DNA of 64,000 nucleotides, taken from the NCBI GenBank assembly GCA_007844125.1, contig CM017563.1, positions 36,761,837-36,825,836 of the forward strand, in the 5' to 3' direction. The position numbers and the translations under genes are program-made. The notes under the pieces were generated by a model, which was not told where the DNA came from, searched no databases, and saw nothing but the letters and a program-made list of their open reading frames with translations. Below, in pieces: positions 11,031 through 22,756 of the stretch. Source of the DNA: Sinonovacula constricta. Its lineage: Eukaryota > Mollusca > Bivalvia > Cardiida > Solecurtidae. Position 1 is the stretch's first letter; every line of letters starts with the position of its first letter.

Positions 11031-14000
11031 GAACATGCGCGTACCCGTGACTATTTGTAATTCAAACTGTCATAATACGTTTCAATATATTTATATTCTA
11101 AATTTAAAATGTGTCTTTGATTGACAGCATTTAGTTGATAAACGGTTGCTTAAAAAGTAGTTAAACCAGTGCATGTCGGAACTTTGTGATTGGCAACCTT
11201 TCACTTTTCATTGTTTTTATAGTAAAGGCAGCAACAAACTTATTTTTTAAAAAAGCTACACTTCTATCGAACTTTCAACATTTTGTTTTCATACCTTGAC
11301 CTTGTCCTTGAAACAGTATGACAAAACAGAACATAGTCCTTTTCGTAAAGTATGTAAACAGTTCGTTCACTTAACTGTTTAAAACTGACGCTGCTGGAAT
11401 AAATCAGTTTTATGTGTGACATTTAAGGACCATTCAGGTGGATGCATTCTTCCTTTATATTAAAATTATTGGTCCGACTTTTAACCAACATCAAGCTACT
11501 TTCAGATGCAACTACATACAGTATAATAGTTCTATAAGAATTCTATCACTTGAAACTAATTGAAAAAAAGTTTCAACTGTATTTGCATGCTTTAATTTTG
11601 TAGTATTTTGACAAAAATTAGGTCTTAGGGAATGCACTGTACTAGTTTTTGCCGTGTTGAACTGTCCTAAAGAGTCAGGTAACAATATTCCAAGTCTATC
11701 AACAAACCTTGCTCGCTATCATAAATTGTGTGGGGTATTATAGTTGTTTCTTTTGTTCACAACTATACGTTCTAAAACTACACTTCTATGGTGAACGGGT
11801 TATTTCTCCCTTGATTATTTATTTGAAAGATTATTTTACAAAAGAATAAACTGTAATAGGGACTATTAATACCGTGAACAAATACGGGTAATTCTAACTT
11901 TTAGTCGATTTTGACAGAAACTAATTTTATGAGACGCTTGCCCTTGTTTCGTTCACTTCACTTTAATCTTAATTCTGCTATATTATTTGCGTACCTGGTG
12001 ATATCAGAACCTAGTGTCCACGCATGGTTTCATTGCATATGTCGTGATCTTTTGACATACCTACTACAAGCCGAATCAAATAACTTTACTCAAATATGTT
12101 CCATGCTTCATTCTAATTGATGTGTATTGCGATGCGCAAGATAAAAGGTAAAAGACTTCATCAAGATTAACTGTAAAGTAATTTTGATCTTTGATCAACA
12201 TATTTTTCGTTGAGCCTTGCAATCATAAGTGAATTTGCTTACATTTAAATATGGAAATAGACATTTTCTTTTGGGGAGGGAGTGGCTTTGTGTTCATTTT
12301 TTGAGATATTTTGATAATTGTATGTTGACATCAAAACAGGTGTGTAAAACAACAGTTGAATCTTAAGAAGTAAATTAGTTCAAATTAGTTCCCTTTAATT
12401 AAATATACTTGATAAGCGCGAGCTAAAATATAACGCCTGCTAAGATTGAACCTCGCGTATATTTGCTCATTAATTACAATTTACAGAATTGGAAATAAAT
12501 AAAATAATTATATACATTTTACTTTCTTTCATGTTTCAAGTCAATTAGTGTTGGTAAGTACTCTGTGTAAATGGCAATATAATCATTAACTCTAAATATG
12601 TATCTACTTAAAGAAAAAGTAAACAGTTCGTGTGAATTTACTTAAATTGTTATATCAGCGATTCTTTGCTGATAAAAATAAAAGTGAACAAATTAAAACC
12701 AATTAGTTATGGTGAGAGATAAAACTGCAATACAAATAGAAACTCTATTTTAAGTTTGCCAGCGGCCTTCGAGATTATAAAATGCGCACCAGAACTCGAA
12801 ACCGAAATAATATACCATTAAATCATGCACTCTTAAAAATCTTTTCTAATATATCCTACATTGTGATTTAAGAGGGACATAAATGCGAGCTACAATTTAA
12901 ACACTGTTGTTAGGTTTCTCTCTTTTGGTTGCTATATGTCATTTTCTGGTTATTTCTTTCTAAAAGAATATCAACATCAACAAAATTCAAAATTTTATCA
13001 TAATTTAATACTTATGTTACTAGTAAAACAAAACCATTACTTTCTAAGATAGTGCAAAGTTTTCGGCGAAGGCCATGTTAACGAAAGGAACAACTTTTCA
13101 GCTCAGTCAACAATATGAAAAAAGGTAGGGGTAACTATTCCAGTAAAACAGTCCCGATTTATGCCCTGGCATGCCGTTTATTTTATCATGGCAGAATGCT
13201 TCTTAGTTTATAGAGGTAAACTATTTTTTTTTATATTTTAGTTGTAGAACTGCCATTAATGCATTTTTACACTTTGCACATTGCGTTGCTAATGTGTACA
13301 ATACTCATTTCTCAAATTGTGTTTTAAAAGTTAAATTGATATAACTGGTACAAGACTTCAAGGAAAAGAATAGGAAGTAAATGTTTATTTAAATATTTGG
13401 TCAAAAATTTTTTTGTCATGATTTCAGTGACATTAAGACTGTTTTATTGTCCAAAATCATTGAGTGGGTAATTCAAAACTTAACTGGCTTTTAATTTAAT
13501 TATTTGTCTAATTTGTAAATATCCTGGAGCGTATGTCGCAAGCATTTATCTGTGACCTTTCCTAATTAAACCTAATTAAATATTCACAGACGATAACTTA
13601 TAGACAATGTTATAAACGTGACAACATTTCTTATTCTGCTGTCGTCAAGAAGAAATGAAGAACTGATACAATTCAATGGTATTGTGAAATTGCTTTTCTG
13701 TTCAAAACGTCAGACGACATTTTATTTATTTAAAAAATAATAAACAGTAAAAAGAAATGCGAAACATGCTTAATTTATCAATTATACTTATTTCTATCAG
13801 AATAACTTTAATCATCACGTTATAGCACAAAAAAGAATGGTCATCATTATGTTCAGAATTAGCGAGTGAAGCAAATATTAGGATTTTACTGCAAAAATCT
13901 TATTGCTTGTACTCTCTAAAGAAATGGTTGATAAAAATAATTTTGCATGAGTATTTGTTAAAAACTTTACTGATAAGCAACACTCCATTAAATTTCAAAT

Positions 14001-14981
14001 TTGCCATATATTTAGTGTCAAAGTAAGTTTGTTGAACATTATTTACAAACCACACTTAACGAAGGCGTGCAAAATAGACGTTACGACAGTAAGTAGCCGG
14101 TATAATGAAACAATATAACTTTAATACTGTATTGCAAGGCATTTGTCTATTTATCTCTCAAGCATACGGTGCTCATAATAAAATGTTGCTTACCGCGCAT
14201 CTAAACGAAATACTGTGTTGAAATCTGCAATATAACGAAACCCTATACACGCATGGTCCACGTGTGGCTAAGTAATAATTTGTGACTTTTATAAATATGC
14301 CATTAATTATCATAGGCAAGGAAAGAATGTTTTAAACTTGGCATAACATACTTGTAAATCAAACGGAATATGCCATCATAATGAGGATTCTTCTATAAAA
14401 CTCGAAAAGTGTTTTAATATAATTCACCTGGTATTAAGTGGCATGAGTAAAAAGGGAATTAATCGTTTTAAAGGGTCAAATATAACCTTTGACCAGATAA
14501 GTTTGCAAAAAGCTGGTCCTTGTGAGAGCATCGTTGCCACGAAGTAATGATTAAAAATCTACTTCAGTGTTTCAATTTAATTGATTTTATCTATATTTCA
14601 CTGTTTGTATGCAACATTTATGGTAGGTAAAGAGAGCAAAAGTTCTCATCTTTTCAACAATATGACAAATTTCTGTGTCGATTTGGCAATGTTTAACATT
14701 TTAATAACACTAAACTTTAAAGTGTACCATTTAAAAACAATGCCCAATTACAAAACAATATCAGTATGAATTTTTATCGCTGTTTATTATTTTTTTGCTA
14801 TCTTAAATTGAAATTAAAAAACAACTGATGAAAAAAAATATAATTCAATGTAGATCGTACTTAAGAGATATTTGTTAACATTCAATGTGCAAACCTACAC
14901 TCTTACTAGAGAGATATAAGTAAAAAAATGGCTCTGGTACAAGTGAAATGCAATTTGTATGACAATGATTCTAGAGGCATA
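11031..14981. other. AT-rich DNA, no gene supported
   Basis: Nearly four kilobases with only short chance frames (the longest start at non-ATG codons at 11911 and 14581) and no repeat recognised. Homopolymer A and T runs are frequent. Confidence 0.5.
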
Positions 14982-15380
14982 TGGCATGGCGCTGGCATAC
15001 CAGACATATAGTGGCATGGCGCTGGCATTATAGACATATAGTGGCGTGGCGCTGGCATTATAGACATACAGTGGCATGACTTGGCATACTAGAAGTAAAG
15101 TGGCTTGGCGCTGGTATTATAGACATATAGTGGCATGACCTGGCATACTAGACATATAGTGGCATGGCGCTGGCATTATAGACATATAGTGGCGTGGCGC
15201 TGACATTATAGACATATAGTGGCATGACCTGGCAAACTAGACATATAGTGGCATGGCGCTGGCATTATAGACATATAGTGGAATGGCGCTGGCATTATAG
15301 ACATATAGTGGCATGGCGATGACATACTAGACATAAAGTGGCATGGCGCTGGCCCTATAGACATATAGTGGTATGGCATG
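14982..15380 (+). repeat. Minisatellite, 29/30-bp unit, about 13.4 copies
   Basis: Tandem units of the form TGGCATGGCGCTGGCATTAT followed by AGACATATAG (30 bp) alternate irregularly with a 29-bp variant that has GACCTGGCATACTAG in the middle. From the start the unit lengths run 30, 30, 30, 29, 30, 29, 30, 30, 29, 30, 30, 30, 30, then a partial unit. Single-base variants (ggcGtg, ggCTtg, ggAAtg) mark individual units. The 30-bp units keep a 10-codon period on minus, but the 29-bp units shift the frame, so the array is not coding. GC content is well above the flanks. Confidence 0.97.
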
Positions 15381-16833
15381 AAAGTCAGTTCTAAAGCAAT
15401 CCCTGCAGTCGATATATACCTCATGGCTTAACTTATTGTGCTAGCTACTTTGAATAACATGAATAACGAATGGCTTTTGAACCAAAAGCACTGTTGTATT
15501 ACTTTTATCCAAAGATTCAAAAGCCTTTGAAACATACAGTGGAATTGTTGGCATGAAAGAGAGACAGTACAGTAACACATAAACAAGTTATTGTACATTT
15601 GCCGATACGTTCATCTTTTCATTAATCGTTTATATAACTATATTCGTTAAATTTAATTAACAAAATGATTTAAAACACACTCTATTTTCTAGAAATAATA
15701 TATTAGATTTATAGGACCCTTATTTCGTGGGTACTTCCAGTAAGTATGTTATTTTGTCATTATTTTAGAGTTTAAAGAAAAAAAGCTCCATATACGAAAT
15801 TTACTTGAGTAGATATTACAAAAATATAATTTTTAAAAACTTTTTCCTGCTTGCTCTGTGAATAAAACATTAGATTAAAGGCAGGAATGCCTCGATGTTG
15901 ATTTATGTGGTTAATTTGAAGTCTTAACTTTATATTGCTTTTTATGCGAGAGGCTGGGCGTAGACAGAAAATTAGTTCTAGATGTGATAGCATGTCAGGC
16001 CTTCGTAAGATGCTTCACCGGAAATGCAGCACTTTGTTGTGAATGCCCTTTTCAAGTTTGCTTTTGTTGTAATGTCTAGTTGTACTCTTAAAGTTACCAT
16101 TAAAGCTACTAACGAATACGATTGCCTTGGTGATATTTCTTTTATCTTTGTTCACATCACCTTATTCTGTGTTTTTATAAAGCTCCAAATTTTAAATGCG
16201 TTTAATAATGTACGTTTTCTGTTAAGTTTAATGCGTTTTAATAACTGCTTACGTGTAACTTGCTTAAGAAGCGCGAAATTAAAACCTCGCGAAAAAAAAA
16301 TAACTTCAGTGAAGCTTACCTATAGATAATTGTAAAAATTGTATTGTAAAATCTGTATATTTATATACAGTTTATTTGCTTTTGTTCTTTAGGAAAGAGA
16401 ATTGTCACATTCGTTTTCTCTTAATATGCATAATATTAACATAATAAAAGTTGCAGATGTTTCTCTATTCTTATCTAGCTTACGACCTTTTATTCTAGCT
16501 TGAAAGTCTATAAGTCCACAGAGATATCACTACAATCCACTTAACGTTATTGGCTCTTCCATTTAGCGTTTGTTAGTTGTATTGCACGTTCCTATTGAAA
16601 ACAAGTCTGTTTTTCTTTGTAGTCAATAAATAAGTGAAATCGGTATTTCAAAGACGTTAAGACTAGACTTTTTTTCTTTCTCTACTAAACTTTTCTTTTC
16701 AATTCTTAAAGAAAATGTAGGAAATATCTTCTAAAATTGTAATGTTACAATCTTGGTGTCCTGACAAAATGTGCTATTATAATCCAGTCATTGTTTAATT
16801 TGAGTTTGCTGATGGTAATGCACTATGAAATAA
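15381..16833. other. AT-rich DNA, no gene supported
   Basis: A 101-codon plus frame at 16024-16329 starts with ATG and is hydrophobic at its start, but then becomes basic and low in complexity and shows no family motif. It is within chance expectation for this window. The CATTCGTTTATGT-like flanks carry nothing further. Confidence 0.45.
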
Positions 16834-17064
16834 GAGTATCAGTCAAATTGGACCAAACTGTTTTCCCCAAATAACCAAATAGGTCATTGTTACCTGAGAA
16901 GGTCCGGCAAAATGCTTATTGATGCCATAGATCTGTGTAAACAGTGGAGCATAAATCACCAGTCGCCATTGCACACAGTTGCTTCATATCTGAGCCACAT
17001 TACAGAGATCGCAACTTTAAAACTAAGAAAACCACGTGACAACTTCCTTTTGAGATCACGATAA
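16834..17064 (+). CDS. Exon-like open stretch, unrecognised
   Basis: There are 76 codons open between TAA (16831) and TAA (17062). The reading includes NNQIGHCYLRRSGKMLIDAI, then DLCKQWSINHQSPLHTVASY and LSHITEIATLKLRKPRD. Internal Met at 16912 would give a 50-residue product. The composition is mixed and amphipathic, and an acceptor-like GAATAAGAGTATCAG-type AG lies at the left edge. A second frame is open over the right half. I do not recognise the family. It could be an exon, a transposon fragment or chance. Confidence 0.22.
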   Translation, partial: EYQSNWTKLFSPNNQIGHCYLRRSGKMLIDAIDLCKQWSINHQSPLHTVASYLSHITEIATLKLRKPRDNFLLRSR

Positions 17065-18180
17065 TACTTATTCAGGTAACAAGCTCTGACGTCGAAGTCT
17101 GTTTGAGCTGAAATCATCATCTTGCCTAATTATTGATTTAGAAAGAATGGACATTTAACGCGATTAGATGCGTGATTTATAGTGGTCTAACAGTGGCAGA
17201 ATTATACAGCATTTACTCTTTTGCAAAGATATAAGTATCTTCAGTTTTAAGATTATAACTATTGCTGGTAGCTTATTAAAATAGCCTCTAACTTATTTAT
17301 TGGAAGATTAAGTAGAGGGTTAAATTTTGATAGCACTATTTCAAAGAAACACAATAAGAAACCATTATACAATTATTATGATTACCGTTTAAATATTTGT
17401 TGTTGTTTTTTAACAAACTTCAGCTATATTTTTGTTTAAAATATATTTGATAGCTATTAATTTTATGTACTAATTTGTTTCTTTTAAATTGCTAATGCAA
17501 CCCGTTTATTTCATTTGACATACATTTACAAATTTGACAATACAGTTTTATTTAGTATTCATGAAAATGTTACAGAAAAGAGACGTAAGAAATTATTCAG
17601 ATATCGATCCTAAATAATAAGAATTGTTAAGGATTATTGAAAGAATAACAGATTCTAGCAATTTCATGAGTAAACATTTCTAGTCTAGATACTCACAAAT
17701 GTTACAGGTTTACATCGAATTAGTGCAGTACAAAATGAGAAAATATTACCCATTCTCAAGCCACGCTAAGAAAAAAAGTCCCTTCTATTTCTCTTTATTT
17801 TATCGTTCGTTTCTTCACATAAGAAGTTAAAATATATTTTCTAATTAAGTTTATGTTTCCTGTTTAGGTGTGGGAAGATATAAAATTAGATGTACTATTT
17901 TGGCTAGCGCAAGGGTCTTAATCACAGCTATTTTACAAATTGTTGTAAGTGCTCTTCTAGATTAAGATTAAGGTAAAGATTTAATTTCCTCATATTTTTC
18001 TTCACCATTTAGTTGTGCAATGTCCTCTACAATATTGTTAAATTTAATACCTAGCAAAGTAAATTGTTTGTCCCAAGCCATGGTAATAATGTAATTTCTT
18101 ATTTGTATTACTACCAATCCATACTAATTTACTGTTAACTGTTTCACTTTGACGGGATGTTTTATTTTACACTGTTTGTT
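17065..18180. other. AT-rich DNA, no gene seen
   Basis: No open frame of interest and no repeat match. The left flank of the family H tandem pair begins at the end of this stretch. Confidence 0.5.
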
Positions 18181-18555
18181 TAATAGAAAAACCTTCTATG
18201 CGAGGATGGAGCACTCCAGAAACCAGGTATAAGCACCCCAGTCGGTCCTTTTGACGACTGACCATTCCAAGGCGGTAACTGATGATTTTTTTCTTGTGTT
18301 TGTTATGTTTAATAGAAAAACCTTCTATGCGAGGATTGAGCACTCCAGAAACCAGGTATAAGCACCCCAGTCGGTCCTTTTGACGACTGACCTTTCCAAG
18401 GCGGTAACTGATGATTTTTATTGTGTTTGTTATGTCTCGTCTTTGTGTTTTTGTCACATTTACATTTACCCTGTTTGCCTTTGTCTAGTGGTAGATTGGA
18501 TTTAAATATTTGTGAATATTTTGATAGGACCTTTTCTTATTTGCCTATTGTCAAT
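18181..18555 (-). repeat. Family H repeat, type II, core tandemly duplicated (129 bp)
   Basis: Two consecutive units (18181-18309 and 18310-18437) are almost identical. Each holds TAATAGAAAAACCTTCTATG, CGAGGAT.GAGCACTCCAG, AAGCACCCCAGTCGGTCC and CCAAGGCGGTAACTGATG. A single type II arm follows the second unit (18438-18555), with TTGTCACATTTACATTTACC, TGTTTGCCTTTG and GATAGGACCTTTT, shared with 47922-48103. A 96-codon minus frame spans both units but simply translates the repeat twice. Confidence 0.85.
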
Positions 18556-19460
18556 GTAAATATGAAGGCCGGAAAATTAGGCATACAGCTTTAAGGTTTT
18601 AAGTGTGTTTGTTTAGATTTTTCACTTCCATCAACTATTACAGAAGTGTCGTGAGTATCTAAGCACATAAAATAAATATATATTGTTTATCGAAATATTA
18701 CATTAAAATTTATACCAAGTTTACATTATAACTTCAAATGAATACTTTTTTCTTCTAAAAATACACTCGCTTAAATCGTTATATATTTTTTTCTCATCAT
18801 TCTTTTGTCATAACCTAGAATGCACAAAAAAGAAACTGGTTGCTTGCAATGGCACAAATGCAAGGCTTTTTTAGAGTAATTATACAGAATAATACAGAGA
18901 TCGAACGATAGGTCTTCTTAAGTTTCAAAAATGGTTGTCGTTTATCAGTCAAAAGAGGAGTTAATTTGTCAATTCCTTGGCGAAAGTATAATGGAAAAAC
19001 ATTCTCCCCAACCGCGCCACAATACACACTTTAAATGTATTAAACACGTTTATTGAAATAAGTTCCAAAGAAGCAATAATGTGAGTTTGAAAATTAAATC
19101 GAAAAGTACAAAGAATTCAATAAAACAAGTTTGTTTTTGATGAGCGCGAGGGACATATGTGTATATTGAATGAAAAGAGCCTCATAAAAGAAGCTGCAAT
19201 CCTGTTGATTTTTTATTTACTTTACACGGTTTCTGAGAAAACTTTGTCGTATATAAGCATGTTTAAATAGAAAAAAAAATATGTCATTCAATATGTTCAG
19301 TGAAAAACTGACAATAACTCTTGCTCCAATGTTAAAACAATGTCAAATGTAATTTGGTAACCCGCCTAAAAACGACACAAACACAAACTAGTCTACAGAA
19401 ATAAAACGAGAGATTCATTTTTTTTAACAAATACTTTTGTCATTATTATAAATAGTTAAA

Positions 19461-19513
<53 letters not shown>

Positions 19514-19942
19514 CATCATTATTTCTATTCATGATATTCTGGCAATCAAAATTATTTTCTTAAGCTAACCCTCTTACCTTCTTACCCTCATTTGGACACT
19601 AAGAGGCATAGAGCACAAAAGTATTGAATAAATCTTAACTAAACAAAACATCCACAACAATGTACTGTTCTTAAATGTCAAATGTCATTTTTACCTTATT
19701 TACTAAAAATCAAGAAGACAATTCAAAGTGTCTCGTTAATGTCATGCGTTTGGGAATAAATTTGCTCCTGGTATAATTATAAAACCCTGAAATAGGTACA
19801 CATGATATATAATAATCCATTTTACTTGGTTATAGGAATGTTAAGACATAATTTTGTATCATTATTGTAATGGACTTTGAAATTTTATAATTAAAGGAAC
19901 AAAGTGCAAAGATAAGTATTGCTGTAGTATTAACGAACACTA
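18556..19942. other. AT-rich DNA with one (TTA)n tract, no gene
   Basis: Nothing coding is supported. The only structured feature is the (TTA)n microsatellite listed separately. Confidence 0.5.
19461..19512. repeat. (TTA)n microsatellite
   Basis: About 17 pure ATT/TTA units followed by a few ATC units. Confidence 0.95.
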
Positions 19943-20580
19943 ATAATAATATATGACAAAGTCATATGAGCATTGCAACATATAGCAAACTTCGAAAAGG
20001 CACAGAACAAAGGTATTTCACATGCATGACAAGCGAAAAGCAAGAAAAAACCCGTGATGAGTCAATTAACGAAAAGAGCAAACCCGACAGTTACCGCCTT
20101 GAAACGGCCAGTCGGCAATATGGACCGACTGGGGTGCTTAAACAAGTTTTACAGAGCTCTAACATCGCACTTCCTGACGAGTTTCTCAAATGCAAGCAAT
20201 AAAAAGAAAAACGATCTATTTTAATACATTATGTCCAAGCGCTGATATGTTCTATAAGTTATGACGAAAGTAGTGACGTCATTGAAAATAATATCCACAT
20301 AGTGTTTAGAAAAGAAAAAAAAATACTATTTCGATTTGAAACACTACACAAAAATGGTTGACTATAAATAAAGTTAACTTTCTGAATCATGAACAAACAT
20401 GACAAGAGACGAATAAATGGTTGTATCATCCTGTTGATGTGAAAATGGAGTTGAATAACCAAAGTCCAATGTCCATCTAAGGAAATACACGTAACAAACC
20501 TTATAGGATGAATTAAATGACAACAAAGATTACATGCACGGGGAGATTTTTTACGACCGCCACACTGCACAAGTAACATT
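19943..20580 (+). repeat. Family H repeat, type I, near full-length copy A
   Basis: The left end is AATAATATATGACAAAGTCA. Then come GAGCATTGCAACATATA, AAGGCACAGAACAAAGGTAT, the core CAGTTACCGCCTTGAAACGG, the hairpin CCAGTCGG (20108-20115) with loop CAATATGGA and CCGACTGG (20125-20132), then GGGGTGCTTAAAC, CTGACGAGTTTCTCAAATGC, AGTAGTGACGTCATTG, and a right end with TACGACCGCCACACTGCAC. No terminal inverted repeat or tRNA box is visible. A 142-codon antisense frame (20259-20687, minus) crosses its right half and runs into copy B. Part of that frame is also open in copy B and in the 38.6-kb copy, discussed as a finding. Confidence 0.9.
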
Positions 20581-20593
20581 GTTGTGATCATGA

Positions 20594-21182
20594 ATAAGAA
20601 TATATGACAAAGTCCTATGAGCATTGCAACATATACCAATCTCCGAAAAGGCACAGAACAAAGGTATTTCACATGCAAGCCAAGCAAAAAGCGAGAACAA
20701 ACCCGTGATTAGTCATTTAACGAAAAGAACAAACCCTACAGTTACCGCCTTGGAACGGCCAGTCGGCAATATGGACCGACTGGGGTGCTTAAACCGGTTT
20801 TACAGAGCTCTAACCTCGCACTTCCTGACGAGTTTCTCAAATGCAAGCAATGAAAAGAAAAACGATCTATTTGAATACATAATGCCAAGCGCTGATATTT
20901 TCTATAAGTTATGACGAAAGTAGTGACGTCATTGAAAAATAATATCCACATAGTGTTTAGAAAAGAATTTTGTACTATTTCGATTTGAAAAACTTCACAA
21001 AAATGGTTGGCTATAAATAAAATTAACTTTCTGAATCATGAACAAACATGACCAGAGACGAATAAATGGTTGTAGCATTCTACTGATGTGACGATGGAAT
21101 TGAAGAACCAAAGTCCAATGTCCATTAAAGGAAATACATGTAACAATCCTTATAGGATGAATTAAATGACAACATAAATTAC
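20594..21182 (+). repeat. Family H repeat, type I, copy B, head to tail with A
   Basis: Copy B begins ATAAGAATATATGACAAAGT 651 bp after the equivalent base of copy A and follows it closely through the core, hairpin (20759-20766 pairs with 20776-20783) and right half. Homology stops after ATGACAACATAAATTACA, so about the last 60 bases present in copy A are missing. The close similarity points to a local tandem duplication rather than two independent insertions. Confidence 0.9.
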
Positions 21183-21899
21183 ACAGTGTACGTCATTGTA
21201 TATGTCTGACATTTTCAACTGCTAACAGGTAGACAATGCTATGTCATATAACTGATTATTACTTGTGGCGACTTCAGATACCTTGTAGTCTGTGCATATC
21301 TATTTAAAGCGAGCATTGCTATGTATGCAACAGGTTCCCACATGGAAGTTTGGACAGTTAACATGCATACAGCTTCATACAAGTAATATTAATTTTTTAT
21401 TGAAAACCTTTAATTACAAAATTGATTTTGATTGGACTTTTTGCTTTATGTCTCGATTTATTTTCATAAGCACATCATATCAGATGAGTAATCTACGATA
21501 TGGGTTCGTTTAATTTTCTTTCTTTTGTACGGAATTGATATTTAAAGACATAAAAAAATTGAGAGTTTGAAATTTGTGTCACTACCCTTGTTTATTTATT
21601 ATACACCTTCAGCTAATATACTGTCTGTAGACACGTGTCTGTCGCAAATTAGAAAGAGGAAATATGTACTCTTTTAAACTATGCACTGTGAGTGTATTTG
21701 GTCACAATGACAACTTACTTTGAAACATTGAATGCTGTTGTTGATACAGGTTTCTAATTGCTTAAATATTACCGCATATATAATCTCGTTATAATATTAC
21801 TTTGTGACGTTTAACTGCCATTGTGTTTTAACATTGTTTTTCTTAGTTAAGCAATACTCTCCTGTTATGTTATGATGTTAATTTTAGTCCAGTCATTAG
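21183..21899. other. AT-rich DNA, no gene seen
   Basis: A 73-codon frame at 21292 has no features. The segment ends at a TAG (21897-21899) that is also a possible splice-acceptor AG before the long frame at 21900. Confidence 0.5.
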
Positions 21900-22493
21900 G
21901 TTGGAACTTTTGTATTCCTTTTCACAACGAAATGGTTATCATCATATTTGGAGAACATTGAACAAAAAAAGCCAATCTTTCCAAAAGGACTTTTCATTCC
22001 TTGGAATGACATGTGGTCCAACATATATTTTCTTGTTTTCTTGTTCCACTATCCCACAAGAAATATTGGAAAGGTTGCACTGTTATTTATTTCCAATCTT
22101 GCTAACACCTACCACAGACCGTGCGATCGTTACAAATGTAGCCCACGTCATAGAAGCAACAACAGTGGTCTAAAGATAGCCTTGCACCTATTTTACAGCC
22201 TCATACATTTTACAGAGAATAAATTGTGCAGCGAAAATAAATCGGTTGCTTTCTCATGGAATGAAAATCATATACCCAAAATAGTTAAAGCAAAAAGAAT
22301 ACTGCAATTTTTTTGGAGGTCAATCGGTCAATTGCTTTTGCCTGCAATAGACACACTGGTCAATTTAAAAAAAAAAATGCAAAAGAAATTATTTATGCAC
22401 AACGGAAACCAGCATGCAGCATCTGAACTGCTGATGGAATTTTGTTGCAGTCAAGTTTTAGTTAAGAATTTGTTTAGAGCTATACAGAAATAA
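21900..22493 (+). CDS. Longest open frame of the window, unrecognised protein
   Basis: The frame is open for 197 codons from directly after CATTAG to the stop at 22491. There is no ATG at its start; the first in-frame ATG is near 22008 and would give about 160 residues, so it is more plausible as an exon than as a complete gene. The product is basic and aromatic. It has a hydrophobic block (NIYFLVFLFHYP), a His/Arg/Cys-rich patch (YHRPCDRYKCSPRHRSNN), then KRILQFFWRSIGQLLLPAI and a Lys-rich segment ending KNLFRAIQK. I recognise no domain. A second plus frame is open at 21901-22173, so one of the two may be a shadow. In random DNA of this composition a frame this long is expected far less than once per window. 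It sits just left of the duplicated block at 22.75 kb. Confidence 0.35.
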   Translation, partial: VGTFVFLFTTKWLSSYLENIEQKKPIFPKGLFIPWNDMWSNIYFLVFLFHYPTRNIGKVALLFISNLANTYHRPCDRYKCSPRHRSNNSGLKIALHLFYSLIHFTENKLCSENKSVAFSWNENHIPKIVKAKRILQFFWRSIGQLLLPAIDTLVNLKKKMQKKLFMHNGNQHAASELLMEFCCSQVLVKNLFRAIQK

Positions 22494-22756
22494 AAGCAAT
22501 ATGAAAGCACGCGTATGTCTCAGTGATGTTGACAAAGCTTTCTCCAGGAATAGTTGTATTGTGTAACAAAGATATAACAAAGAAAAACGGAATAACAGCA
22601 CGTGTTTTATTTGTCCTGGTTGAAGAAAACAAAGTACGTCAGCTAAATAGACATTGTCTGTTTACGCAACAAAATAGGTCAGATTATAAAACATGTTGCT
22701 ATCCAGTCCAAGGATGTGTCCATTGGGTATTTCATATACAGATAAACAGTTGACAG

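Noticed and set aside
14895..15424. Two minus frames with a repeated MPLYVYNASA-like decapeptide
   Set aside because: They translate the minisatellite. The 29-bp units change frame, so no continuous repeat protein exists.
18167..18457. 96-codon minus frame with an internal peptide repeat
   Set aside because: It is the 129-bp tandem repeat of family H read twice, not a gene.
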